A program made the position numbers and the translations under genes. Below the pieces are notes generated by a model. It saw only the letters and a list, made by a program, of their open reading frames with translations, did no database searches and had not been told where the DNA came from. Below, in pieces: positions 1 through 7,179 of a DNA stretch of 8,803 nt. Origin of the DNA: Anaerolineales bacterium. GTDB lineage: Bacteria; Chloroflexota; Anaerolineae; Anaerolineales; Villigracilaceae. The stretch spans positions 1-8,803 of the forward strand of contig JAICQC010000185.1 in the NCBI GenBank assembly GCA_025938055.1, read 5' to 3'. Each line of letters opens with the position of its first letter. The stretch's first letter is position 1.

Positions 1-2
1 AA

Positions 3-2129
3 TCGCTCCTCTGGTCACACGGCGCGCGCTGGCTGATGTTTCGAGTCGGCTATGCTCTGCGAAAACAGTCAGGACTTATTCGCAAACAAATGCCTGTGTA
101 TCACTGGAACGACCGTCCGCTGGAAGCATGGCTTAAAAAAAGTATTCCTTCGAAGCCCGAACCCTACGCACACTGGCGCAAGAAAAATTCTCCCAAATTC
201 TTCTTTCATTCACTCCATCCTCCCGCACAAACGCCGGGACTGCATGAGCGGAGCGGCAGCGAAGTCGAAGGGCAAATTTTTAAGGATATTCCCTGGAACC
301 CACAAACTGCCGTAGACGAAGCCGAGCGCGTTCTCAACGGCGAACTTAAATACTTCGCGCACCGATGGACCAAAACAGGATTCCCTCCCGATTGGCATAA
401 AGATCCCGTTTCTGGAATTAAACTAGATGCTGACAAGCATTGGTCTGAGATTTCAGACGATGGCGAGGTGGACATCAAGTTCATCTGGGAAGCCAGCCGG
501 TTCAGCATGGTCTACCCGCTCGTCCGCGCGTACGCTGCTGCGAAGGACGAGAGATTTCCTGAAGCGTTCTGGAAGCTGATCGAGTCCTGGGCGGACTCAA
601 ACTCTCCCAACACCGGACCGAACTGGATGGACGGTCAGGAAGCGGCATTGCGCCTCATGGCTTGGATGTTTGGCTTCTACGCCTTCGTGGATTCCCCATC
701 CACCACATCCGAACGCGTCGCGCGGTTTACCATGATGGTCGCGGCACATGCTGAGCGCATCCACAAAAATATCGATTACGCCATTTCCACGCACAGCAAT
801 CACACAATCAGCGAGGCGTTCGGGTTATGGCTTACCGGAGTCCTTTTCCCGGAATTGAAAGATGCGGAAAAATATTTTGCGCTTGGGCGCAAGCTGCTGG
901 AACAGGAAGCCGCCGCGCAGATTTTCCCCGATGGCAGCTATTCGATGTATTCCTTGAATTACCATCGCTTTATCCTGCACATTTATTTCTGTATGCTTCG
1001 CCTGGCGGAATTAAACCAGTCGCCAGTCTCCAGTCTCATCTTCGACCGTATCTCTGCCTCTATCGGTTTTCTCTCTCACCTCATTGACCCCGAAACCGGG
1101 CAAATGCCCATCTATGGCTCGAATGACGGCGCGCTGGTACTGCCGTTGAACAACTGCGACTTCACGGATTACCGTCCTCTCCTGCAATTGGGTTCCTACC
1201 TAACGAAAAAAGAATTGCTGTTTGAACCCGGTCCATGGGACGAAGATGTATCTTGGTTATATGGGATTCAGCCCCTCTCCCAGCCTCGCGCGGAGCCGCA
1301 GGAGAACTCTCGATTCTCCTTTCCTTACGGCGGCGTCCACCTCCTCTACGACTCTAACAGCAAAGCCGTCATCCGCTGTACGGACTTCCGCGCCCGCCCC
1401 TCCCACGCGGACCAGCTCCACGTGGATCTGTGGTGGCGAGGAGTAAACATCGCCTGCGACGCCGGGACGTATCTCTACAGTGGTGAAAGCACTTGGCGCA
1501 ACGGGCTTGCACATACGCCCGTGCATAACACGGTCACCGTTGACCACCTGGATCAAATGAAGATGGTCAGCCGCTTTACATGGACAGACTGGTCAAAAGG
1601 CAAAGCATTTAAACACAGTGAAAAGATCTGGCAGGGTGAGCATGACGGATATTACCGTCTGCCTGATCCTGTTTATCATCAACGCACAGTGATGTCACTC
1701 GGCGCGAACCGCTGGCTTGTGGTTGATCATCTTGATGCAAAAAAACCACACCATTACCTGCTTCACTGGTTGTTGTTTGATACCGAGTATGGAGTGCAGG
1801 AGCTTGCTCCTGCCAGGTATGAGATGCGGCTTAAGGTTTCAGACGCCTTACCAGCCTCCAACATTCATATACAAGTCGGCTTGCAAGAGGGGAAGGGAAA
1901 CTTTTCCATCGTCCGCGCGGACCCAGGCAGCAGGCGCGGCTGGCGCTCACGCTACTACGGAGACAGGGAACCCGGCATCTCTGCGATGCTTGAAACCGAT
2001 CAGCCGCGCTCCTGTTTTTGGACGTTCTTCGGCTTTGAAAATGACAAGGTTGTCCCAGTGGGAAACGACTTACAGATTGATTTCGAGGGCACAAGGCGAT
2101 CGATCAACCTCCAGTCTCCCAGTCTCTAA
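3..2129 (+). CDS. Heparinase II/III-family polysaccharide lyase (5' end outside window)
   Basis: Probably cleaves or remodels an acidic polysaccharide by beta-elimination, as heparinase II/III and alginate-lyase relatives do; the substrate cannot be read from sequence. The frame is open to the left edge. The residues before the first ATG (position 36), together with those after it, read WLMFRVGYALRK, like the conserved N-terminal helix of the family, so the true start lies upstream. Counting from the ATG at 36 (697 residues), the helical toroid spans about 85-390, with W197-MDGQEAALRL, N255-HTISEAFG and the Tyr/His-rich segment SYSMYSLNYH (301-310). The C-terminal beta-sandwich (about 425-650) carries the hallmarks PSHADQLHVDLW (455-466), DAGTYLY (475-481) and TPVHNTVTVD (494-503). 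No signal peptide is visible in the part present. Such genes often sit in exopolysaccharide clusters, which fits the adjacent glycosyltransferase. It is convergent with that gene, with no clear hairpin terminator between them. Family is confident; substrate unknown. Confidence 0.9.
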   Translation, partial: SLLWSHGARWLMFRVGYALRKQSGLIRKQMPVYHWNDRPLEAWLKKSIPSKPEPYAHWRKKNSPKFFFHSLHPPAQTPGLHERSGSEVEGQIFKDIPWNPQTAVDEAERVLNGELKYFAHRWTKTGFPPDWHKDPVSGIKLDADKHWSEISDDGEVDIKFIWEASRFSMVYPLVRAYAAAKDERFPEAFWKLIESWADSNSPNTGPNWMDGQEAALRLMAWMFGFYAFVDSPSTTSERVARFTMMVAAHAERIHKNIDYAISTHSNHTISEAFGLWLTGVLFPELKDAEKYFALGRKLLEQEAAAQIFPDGSYSMYSLNYHRFILHIYFCMLRLAELNQSPVSSLIFDRISASIGFLSHLIDPETGQMPIYGSNDGALVLPLNNCDFTDYRPLLQLGSYLTKKELLFEPGPWDEDVSWLYGIQPLSQPRAEPQENSRFSFPYGGVHLLYDSNSKAVIRCTDFRARPSHADQLHVDLWWRGVNIACDAGTYLYSGESTWRNGLAHTPVHNTVTVDHLDQMKMVSRFTWTDWSKGKAFKHSEKIWQGEHDGYYRLPDPVYHQRTVMSLGANRWLVVDHLDAKKPHHYLLHWLLFDTEYGVQELAPARYEMRLKVSDALPASNIHIQVGLQEGKGNFSIVRADPGSRRGWRSRYYGDREPGISAMLETDQPRSCFWTFFGFENDKVVPVGNDLQIDFEGTRRSINLQSPSL

Positions 2130-2160
2130 TTACCAATTACTAATACCAATCACTAATCAC
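2127..2160. repeat. Degenerate heptamer tandem repeat
   Basis: Starting at the stop codon of the lyase gene, the sequence runs through five loose copies of a 6-7 base unit: TAATTAC, CAATTAC, TAATACC, AATCAC, TAATCAC. It fills almost the whole 36-base gap between the two convergent genes. I see no hairpin or U-tract here, so it is not an obvious terminator. It resembles the short tandem repeats common in Chloroflexota and cyanobacterial intergenic DNA; that comparison is from memory. Confidence 0.5.
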
Positions 2161-2165
2161 ACTTC

Positions 2166-3506
2166 TCACAAAACCTCTCCAAAGCAGTCTGATAACAAGA
2201 CCTCCAGGCGGCGCTCTAGCATGGTGTAGGAGTAATAGCGCCGCGCCAGCTCGTAGTTGTGCTCGCACTGCTCTCGGACCTCTTCAGGGTTGGTGAGCAC
2301 AAAACGCGCCTCTTCGAGAGTCTTCTCACTAATGAAGCCGTCGAATTCAATCACCCGAAATCCCTTTGGTTTGATATCTGATTCATAAATGGAATAGTTA
2401 TTCACCAGCAATGGGCGCCGAAAATACACCGCTTCCAAGAAGGCGTTGCCAAATCCCTCGATCGAGGAAGGATAGGTGACCAGATCAGCATGTGGGTATA
2501 CATCTCCCAGGGTATAGATTTTCCGTCCCTCGGGAGTTACCCCGCGCACATCGCCGACAATAGCCGATTCAAAATTGATCTTCACCTCCAGCAGAGCCGC
2601 AAACTCACGGACGCGTTTTTCATAGTCGGTGCCTTCGTCGCCAGCCGCATGTGAGATCACAAGCTCCGCCGGAAGACCCAGGCGCCGGGTCAGCTCGATG
2701 GCGTGTTCGATTCCCTTGCGCTGGATGATCCGCGTCGGTTGAAGGAGCAGATATTGCTCGGGCGTCAGACCCAGGTCTGTGCGCGCGGACAGAGCGTACT
2801 CATCCAGTGGGAGAGGCGGAGAATCAAAATCCATAACGTTTGGGACGATCATCGCCGCGATCCCAAACCGGTTGGCAAGTTGGTACGCCTGCACCGAGTT
2901 GATGACTACGTGCCGGATGGATGGCAGGTTGGGAGGGAATGCCGTTGCAAGATAGTCGCGTACGCTGTTGTTCATAAACCGCTGGCGTTCCCAGTGGAAA
3001 TCATGATGATGGGCGATGACCGGGTAACCAGTCTCCGCGATGAAGTCGGTCAGCGCAAGACCCAACGGGATGTTGAGTGGAATGGTGAGGGCATTCTCGA
3101 TGACCAGCGCTTCAAGCCGGAACTGGTGAGCGAACTTATAAAGATGTTCCTTGAAGTATTCTTTCAGTTCCTGGATCTTTTTGGTCACCCGTGCCGGTCG
3201 TATATAAATCGAGAAGAAATCCTGGTGGAGGGCTTCGATCTCGGGATGTGCCCGACGTCCCTCGTGCAGGCGTCCCCACGTTGCCGCGTAGACAAGCTGG
3301 TTAATTGCATCAATGGTCGGATGACGGTAGAAAGCCTCTGGAACCACATAACTTTTTTCCACCGGACGGTCACATTCGCCGCAAAAATAAAAACATTCAT
3401 GGTCCATCCGTTCGATAACGGTGACCCACTTCGCCGTTTCGAGTGAGACCCCATCGGTACCTGCAAAACGCGTGGAAATGAATCCGATACGTCGTGAGGG
3501 TGTCAT
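2166..3506 (-). CDS. Glycosyltransferase family 4 (GT-B fold)
   Basis: Retaining glycosyltransferase expected to move a sugar from a nucleotide donor to an unknown acceptor in the cytoplasm. From the chosen ATG it has 446 residues. The N-terminal acceptor domain opens with RIGFISTRFAGTDGVSLE (6-23), the glycine-rich loop typical of GT4, followed by an unusual His-rich HHHDFHWERQRF (166-177). The C-terminal donor domain begins near 225 and has the phosphate-binding PTRIIQRKG (257-265; R259, K264) and the E-x7-E motif E350-GFGNAFL-E358 of GT4. A TTG at 3524 would add six residues, but the ATG at 3506 has AAGGAG placed seven bases upstream. The acceptor could be a lipid, polysaccharide or a small compatible solute (glucosylglycerate-type GT4 enzymes are a possibility I cannot confirm). 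It is divergent from the lipid kinase and convergent with the polysaccharide lyase. No membrane segment is seen. Confidence 0.88.
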   Translation of the reverse strand: MTPSRRIGFISTRFAGTDGVSLETAKWVTVIERMDHECFYFCGECDRPVEKSYVVPEAFYRHPTIDAINQLVYAATWGRLHEGRRAHPEIEALHQDFFSIYIRPARVTKKIQELKEYFKEHLYKFAHQFRLEALVIENALTIPLNIPLGLALTDFIAETGYPVIAHHHDFHWERQRFMNNSVRDYLATAFPPNLPSIRHVVINSVQAYQLANRFGIAAMIVPNVMDFDSPPLPLDEYALSARTDLGLTPEQYLLLQPTRIIQRKGIEHAIELTRRLGLPAELVISHAAGDEGTDYEKRVREFAALLEVKINFESAIVGDVRGVTPEGRKIYTLGDVYPHADLVTYPSSIEGFGNAFLEAVYFRRPLLVNNYSIYESDIKPKGFRVIEFDGFISEKTLEEARFVLTNPEEVREQCEHNYELARRYYSYTMLERRLEVLLSDCFGEVL

Positions 3507-3513
3507 AATTTGT

Positions 3514-3519
3514 CTCCTT
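3514..3519 (-). promoter_or_regulatory. Ribosome binding site of the glycosyltransferase
   Basis: The minus strand reads AAGGAG, seven bases before the ATG at 3506-3504. A possible upstream TTG at 3524 overlaps this motif's far side and has no comparable motif, so this site decides the start. Confidence 0.75.
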
Positions 3520-3564
3520 ATCAATAAAATTGTTTGCTATAGCGCAATACAATAATGAAGACTT

Positions 3565-3573
3565 TTTATACCA
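3565..3573 (-). promoter_or_regulatory. Possible extended -10 promoter for the glycosyltransferase
   Basis: On the minus strand TGGTATAAA fits the TGnTATAAT extended -10 pattern, placing transcription start near 3557 and giving a leader of about 50 bases. No good -35 hexamer stands 17 bases upstream. The call rests on the motif alone. Confidence 0.3.
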
Positions 3574-3847
3574 TAAAGCAACAGGACGGGTTCCGCATCG
3601 TCTTCCAGCGCACCTGGCTGGATGCCCGGGATGTCATTGTGGTATGGCATAAGCGTTGCCGATAAAATTCAGCGTCATAGTTGACGCCTCCCTGTCACCA
3701 ATCCGGCTATTGAACCCTTCTCACTCCGTCGCATTTATTGTGATTTATCGTTTTATTTCAGTAGAAACTGTATGTACTGCCTGGAGCATACGTGTGCCAC
3801 GATGGTTTTGGAAGCCATAAACGCTGATATAAAAATTATGGAGGACT

Positions 3848-4771
3848 ATGAAAGTAGATGTTCAGCAGAGACCAAAAACCTATGTAGTGCTTAATCCTGT
3901 CGCGGGCGTTTCGGACCCTGAAACGGTCCGCCAGAGCATTGAATCGGCTTTAAGGGTGCACGATATTCCCGTGGAGATCTATGAAACCACCGGCGACGAG
4001 GACCTCAAGCAGCACGTCCGCGATGCGGTAGAACAGGGGTTTAAACTTTTTATCTCGGCGGGCGGCGATGGCACGCTCTCGAGCGTGATCGACGGTCTGG
4101 TAGGCACCGAACTTCCCCTTGTGATTATCCCCACCGGCACATGGAACGCCCTGGCTCGCGCGCTGGATATCCCCCTCCGGGTGGAGCCAGCCATCGATTT
4201 GCTATTCCAGGAACACGAGATCCGTACGATTGATGCCATGCAGGTTGGCCAGAACTATTTTGTTCTGAGCGTGAGTGCTGGTGTCGGCGCTCTGACGATG
4301 AAGGATGTGGAACGTAAGGATAAACGCCGCCTGGGCAAGCTGGCGGATCTGCAGAAAGCCCTGGCTGAATTACTGGAATTCCGGTCCTACCAGTTCGAAG
4401 TCAAAATTGATGGCAAGCCCACGAAATTCCGGGCATCAGAGCTGTTGGTTGCCAACAGCTCGATCCTGGGGCTGAAGGCGTTACAGCTCGACCCTAGTAT
4501 TCGCATGGATGATGGCAAGCTGAATGTCTGTCGCATTTATGCCAACACGATCAGCGATTATCTGCAACTGGCTGCCAGTCTGCTGCGCAGCGATCAGAAG
4601 CGTAACTGGAACGTGTTGTGTATGGAAGCGTCGCAGGAAGTGGAGATCCACTGCCGTGAGAAACTACCGGTGCAGGGCGATGGTGATTTGATCGGTCACC
4701 TGCCCGTCACGGTGAAAATTCGCCCGAAAGCCATTCGGATCATGACCCCCGCCGATGCGGACCCGCTATAA
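3848..4771 (+). CDS. Diacylglycerol/sphingosine-kinase-type lipid kinase
   Basis: ATP-dependent kinase of the DAGK catalytic family (YegS/DgkB/BmrU type), expected to phosphorylate a lipid alcohol such as diacylglycerol at the inner face of the membrane; the actual lipid is unknown. It has 307 residues, the usual length. The N-terminal Rossmann-like domain has VVLNPVAG (13-20), the nucleotide-binding GGDGT (72-76) and PTGTWNALARAL (95-106, a Trp variant of the usual P-x-GT-x-N motif). The C-terminal beta-sandwich carries LDPSIRMDDGKLNV (214-227) and QGDGDLIGHLPV (276-287); the usual DGE of this last motif is DGD here. The only sensible start is the ATG at 3848, with GGAGG at 3840-3844, a rather short three-base spacing. 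It is a single-gene unit closed by the hairpin at 4775-4807. It may supply phosphatidate to membrane lipid synthesis; a link with the divergent glycosyltransferase is only suggested by position. Confidence 0.9.
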   Translation: MKVDVQQRPKTYVVLNPVAGVSDPETVRQSIESALRVHDIPVEIYETTGDEDLKQHVRDAVEQGFKLFISAGGDGTLSSVIDGLVGTELPLVIIPTGTWNALARALDIPLRVEPAIDLLFQEHEIRTIDAMQVGQNYFVLSVSAGVGALTMKDVERKDKRRLGKLADLQKALAELLEFRSYQFEVKIDGKPTKFRASELLVANSSILGLKALQLDPSIRMDDGKLNVCRIYANTISDYLQLAASLLRSDQKRNWNVLCMEASQEVEIHCREKLPVQGDGDLIGHLPVTVKIRPKAIRIMTPADADPL

Positions 4772-4774
4772 TAA

Positions 4775-4807
4775 AATTCGCCCCGCAGTCCAACTGCGGG
4801 GCGAATT
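4775..4807. terminator. Symmetric hairpin terminator between convergent genes
   Basis: A perfect 15-bp inverted repeat, AATTCGCCCCGCAGT with its complement, surrounds a three-base loop CCA. It lies three bases after the kinase stop and three bases after the thiolase stop on the other strand. Reading the minus strand, the stem is followed by an AT-rich TTATTATAG stretch, so intrinsic termination is best supported for the minus-strand transcript. For the plus strand only the AATT of the arm and GGTTAA follow, giving weaker termination. Confidence 0.85.
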
Positions 4808-4809
4808 GG

Positions 4810-5970
4810 TTAATCCAGTCTTTGCAGAATGTGACTGACCGCCGTGGATGCCGGTCCCCCAAGGGATTGGATCAGGGCGGTCTTGGCACTGGCAACCTGA
4901 TTCGCTCCCGCCTGACCCCGCAGCTGGATCGCCGCTTCGACAGCCTGGTACACTCCCGCCGCGCCTCCCGCAAATCCGCGTGCTTTCATGCCTCCCATCG
5001 TGGCAGAGGGGATGCGTCCCTGCAAGCCGATTGCGCCGTCTGCGGCGAGTTTCCAACCCTGACCCTTGATGGCGAATCCAACGGCTTCAAGCTGAAGCGC
5101 CGCGTAGATACTGAACACATCGTGATATTCGAAGAGATGGACCTTATCCAAAACTACGCCTGCCTGTTTCATGGCTTTGCCTGCAGAGATGTGCGCGGTA
5201 TCGAAGTACAACATATCCTTGCGGTCGTGCAGCGCCAGCGTATCGGATGCAGCCGCTGAGCCGGCGATTTTCACCAACGGATGCGAGAAATCATCCGGCA
5301 GCAATTCCCGGCGGGTTAGAAGGACAGCTGCCGCGCCATCCGCATTGGGCGCCATGTCGAACATGTTGAGCGGGTCGCTCACCATTTCCGCTTTGGCATA
5401 CGTCTCAGGCTTGATCGCTTTGCGGAACATCGCACAGGGATTGTTCACACCATTGGCGTGCGCGGTAAGGGCGAAGCCCGCGAACCCATCCGCAGGGACC
5501 TGATGCTCGTGGATGTAACGTTTCATCAGCAAAGCTGCCTGCGCGGAGGGGGTCATCCCCTGCACGGCTTCGAAATCGGCATCGCCCGTGGTGGCGAGTG
5601 CTGTGTCCACCTCTGAGCCAACTTTGTCGGTAAACTTTTCCACACCCACAACGAGCGCTACGTCCACCATCCCGCTGGCAATCGCTAGATAGCCCTGTCT
5701 CAATGCCGCGCCGCCCGAGGCGCCCGCGGCTTCGATCGTCACGGCTTCGATGCCGAGCAGACCGGCATAGTCCGCCAGCAGCACGCCCAAATGTGCCTGG
5801 TTGGACAGGTTCGGCGCGAGCATATTTCCAACGAATAATGACTGTGGCTTGAGCCCACCCGCATCCTTGACCGCTTCCTGCATGGCGGCAAACGCAAGCT
5901 CACGCAAGCCAATATCCCAGTGCTCACCAACCTCTGTTTGTCCGATACCTGCGATAACAACTTCTGTCAT
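4810..5970 (-). CDS. Thiolase-superfamily protein lacking the catalytic Cys and GHP His
   Basis: Closely resembles the archaeal/SCP-x-type thiolases that partner HMG-CoA synthase (VGNMLAP, ASGMVDVALVVGVEKFTD, DTLALHDRKD, QAVEAAIQLRGQAG). From the chosen ATG it has 386 residues, normal length, with no frameshift. Family members carry the nucleophile in an ACASG motif; here it is AGASG, with Gly83 encoded by GGC at 5724-5722. The usual GHP motif is G-F-A, with Phe333 encoded by TTT at 4974-4972. The HD-x-F histidine is kept (H283, in EYHDVF). Claisen condensation through an acyl-cysteine is therefore not expected. It could be a non-catalytic scaffold or an enzyme with a remodelled site, as in the steroid aldolase Ltp2. 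ATG 5970 is preferred over ATG 5991 because AAAGGTGA precedes it; the upstream ATG lies inside a repeat. It is the last gene of the minus-strand cluster, followed by the 4775-4807 terminator. Fold is confident; function is open. Confidence 0.88.
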   Translation of the reverse strand: MTEVVIAGIGQTEVGEHWDIGLRELAFAAMQEAVKDAGGLKPQSLFVGNMLAPNLSNQAHLGVLLADYAGLLGIEAVTIEAAGASGGAALRQGYLAIASGMVDVALVVGVEKFTDKVGSEVDTALATTGDADFEAVQGMTPSAQAALLMKRYIHEHQVPADGFAGFALTAHANGVNNPCAMFRKAIKPETYAKAEMVSDPLNMFDMAPNADGAAAVLLTRRELLPDDFSHPLVKIAGSAAASDTLALHDRKDMLYFDTAHISAGKAMKQAGVVLDKVHLFEYHDVFSIYAALQLEAVGFAIKGQGWKLAADGAIGLQGRIPSATMGGMKARGFAGGAAGVYQAVEAAIQLRGQAGANQVASAKTALIQSLGGPASTAVSHILQRLD

Positions 5971-5974
5971 GAAT

Positions 5975-5982
5975 TCACCTTT
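5975..5982 (-). promoter_or_regulatory. Ribosome binding site of the thiolase-like gene
   Basis: The minus strand reads AAAGGTGA, four bases before the ATG at 5970-5968. The upstream in-frame ATG (5991-5989) has no such motif and is formed by the end of the dispersed repeat, so this site sets the start. Confidence 0.65.
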
Positions 5983-5985
5983 ATC

Positions 5986-6184
5986 CGTCATTGCGAGGGC
6001 TGCACGCTGCTCGAAGCAATCTCAATTATTCTGTGTGAGATTGCCTCGTCGAGCTACAATCGTCACTTGCGCCCGGTGCAAGTGACGCTCTCCTCGCAAC
6101 ACCTGCACTCCCTGGCACCGTACGCCAGGACACACTTGCCCTGGGGGCAGTGCCAGGGGGTGTGCGTGCCAGTGCAGGTGTGAC
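5986..6184. repeat. Dispersed palindromic repeat (CGTCATTGCGAGG type), interrupted
   Basis: The left end GTCATTGCGAGG (5987-5998) has its exact complement split in two: CCTCGCAA at 6092-6099 and TGAC at 6181-6184. Between the halves sits a separate hairpin element (6100-6180). Inside the repeat are two further stems: GCAATCTCA (6016-6024) with TGAGATTGC (6036-6044), and CGTCACTTGC (6061-6070) with GCAAGTGACG (6078-6087). No open frame spans it. Repeats beginning CGTCATTGCGAGG and containing GAAGCAATCTCA are, from memory, found in many copies in diverse bacterial genomes; copy number in this genome cannot be seen here. It fills most of the gap between the esterase and the thiolase-like gene and may affect transcription between them. 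Confidence 0.75.
6100..6180. mobile_element. 81-bp hairpin element inserted in the repeat
   Basis: The ends CACCTGCACT (6100-6109) and AGTGCAGGTG (6171-6180) are perfect 10-bp inverted repeats. Inside, CCCTGGCAC (6110-6118) pairs with GTGCCAGGG (6150-6158), and CCAGG (6125-6129) with CCTGG (6140-6144), so most of it can fold into a branched hairpin. Removing it joins CCTCGCAA to TGAC and restores the outer repeat exactly, with no target-site duplication. It codes for nothing. It could be a small non-autonomous element, a REP-like palindrome moved by an IS200/IS605-type transposase, or another kind of structured repeat. Confidence 0.5.
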
Positions 6185-6196
6185 AGAAATGTATTC

Positions 6197-7168
6197 CTAT
6201 TTCCATATCCTTTTCAAAAACTGTAACTTCTCCATGGTCTGATAACTTTGCCCGCCTTCGTGACCGTTATATGGGTAGACCTTGATTTCCTTCTCGCCAG
6301 TCCAGTAGTTATACGCGGCATAGACTGTCGAAGGTGGGCAGACCTGGTCCATGAGACCGACGGAGAACAACGTTTTTGCTTTCGCTCGCGCGGAGAAATT
6401 GACCCCATCAAAGTAGGAGAGCGTGTTGAAGACCGCATCCACTTTATCGCGGTGGACGTGACAGAATTCCGCGATCTCCTGGTATGGATAGGTATCGACG
6501 ATTTCCGTGGCGCGGCGGTAGTGACATAAGAACGGCACATCGGGCATAGCCGCGACCACGTCCGGTACCAACCCTGCCGCGGCGATGGTAATGCCTCCGC
6601 CCTGGGAGCCGCCCGTCACGGCTATTTGCATCGCGTCTATATCTGGGTGGGAGCGCGCCGCCTCGATGGCACGGACGGCATCGGTAAAGACGCGGCGGTA
6701 AAAATAATGTTTCGGGTCAAGAATCCCCTGTGTCATGCTGCCGGGCCGGCTGGGATTACCGCCCTCCGCGTACAAATCAGGCGTATCACCCTTGGACCAG
6801 CCGCTACCCTGCCCGCGAGTATCCATGATGAAGTGAGCGTAGCCTGCGCTAGACCAGAGGAGCCAGTCGAACGCGAAGTTACGCCCGCCGCCGTAGCCGA
6901 TGTATTCGACCACGCACGGGAGCTTGCTCGCACGCTGTGTGGGCATGATCAGCCAAGCCTTGACGGGCTGCCCGCCAAATCCGCTGAAGGTAACGTCGAA
7001 GGTTTCCTGCGCGACGAGCCCATAATCCACTTTTTCGAAGGTCGCGTTGAGAGGAAACGCCCGCGCTTCCTCAAGCGTAGATTTCCAGAACGAGTCGAAG
7101 TCCGCAGGTTCGTCGCGGTCGGGGCAGTATGTTTTGAGTTCGTTGAGTGAGAGGTCGAAGAATGCCAT
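6197..7168 (-). CDS. CE7 acetyl xylan esterase / cephalosporin-C deacetylase family
   Basis: Alpha/beta hydrolase of carbohydrate esterase family 7, which removes acetyl groups from xylo-oligosaccharides and other small acetylated compounds, usually inside the cell. It has 323 residues from the chosen ATG, typical of the family. Visible are the family-specific RGQ (118-120), the nucleophile elbow GGSQGG (Ser188), the acid in GLMDQVCPP (Asp274) and the histidine in NGHEGG (His303), so the triad is complete. No signal peptide or membrane segment is present, suggesting a cytosolic enzyme. A GTG at 7201 would add eleven residues, but it lies inside a palindrome, while GGAG stands six bases before the ATG at 7168. 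The gap to the HMG-CoA synthase stop is 35 bases, so co-transcription is likely. Its place between an HMG-CoA synthase and a thiolase homologue is odd for a sugar deacetylase; acting on another acetyl or acyl ester is possible. Confidence 0.92.
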   Translation of the reverse strand: MAFFDLSLNELKTYCPDRDEPADFDSFWKSTLEEARAFPLNATFEKVDYGLVAQETFDVTFSGFGGQPVKAWLIMPTQRASKLPCVVEYIGYGGGRNFAFDWLLWSSAGYAHFIMDTRGQGSGWSKGDTPDLYAEGGNPSRPGSMTQGILDPKHYFYRRVFTDAVRAIEAARSHPDIDAMQIAVTGGSQGGGITIAAAGLVPDVVAAMPDVPFLCHYRRATEIVDTYPYQEIAEFCHVHRDKVDAVFNTLSYFDGVNFSARAKAKTLFSVGLMDQVCPPSTVYAAYNYWTGEKEIKVYPYNGHEGGQSYQTMEKLQFLKRIWK

Positions 7169-7174
7169 AGTGTT

Positions 7175-7178
7175 CTCC
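7175..7178 (-). promoter_or_regulatory. Ribosome binding site of the CE7 esterase
   Basis: The minus strand reads GGAG, six bases before the ATG at 7168-7166, supporting that start over the upstream GTG at 7201. It lies immediately downstream of the palindrome at 7180-7207, whose folding in the mRNA could influence access to it. Confidence 0.6.
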
Positions 7179-7179
7179 A

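Larger units (their letters stand above)
3507..3847. other. 341-base divergent intergenic region
   Basis: Regulatory space between two divergent genes. It holds an extended -10-like TGGTATAAA for the minus strand (3573-3565). It has a weak plus-strand promoter candidate, TTGAAC (3710-3715), 18 bases, TTTATT (3734-3739), about 105 bases before the kinase start. A 6-bp dyad GCGTCA-TAGT-TGACGC lies at 3672-3687 and could be an operator. A 36-codon open frame (3555-3665, plus) begins MKTFYTIKQQDGF and ends in HKRCR; it lacks a convincing ribosome binding site, so I do not call it a gene. I see no RNA gene here. Confidence 0.5.

Noticed and set aside
1717..2229. 170-codon plus-strand open frame
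   Set aside because: It overlaps the C-terminal domain of the lyase in another frame and runs into the convergent glycosyltransferase gene; no recognisable domain.
2703..3446. 247-codon plus-strand open frame
   Set aside because: It lies entirely antisense to the glycosyltransferase, whose motifs and start signal are clear; the peptide shows no family features.
3507..3524. Upstream TTG start for the glycosyltransferase
   Set aside because: It would place the strong AAGGAG site inside the coding region; the ATG at 3506 has ideal spacing.
4810..5970. Thiolase-like gene as a pseudogene
   Set aside because: Length is normal, the frame is intact, the ribosome binding site is good and the rest of the family signature is conserved; only catalytic motifs differ.
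5986..6184. CRISPR array or tRNA
   Set aside because: The repeats are inverted, not regularly spaced direct copies, and no cloverleaf with a T-loop or anticodon arm can be drawn.
6626..7150. 174-codon plus-strand open frame
   Set aside because: Antisense to the CE7 esterase, which has a complete catalytic triad on the other strand.
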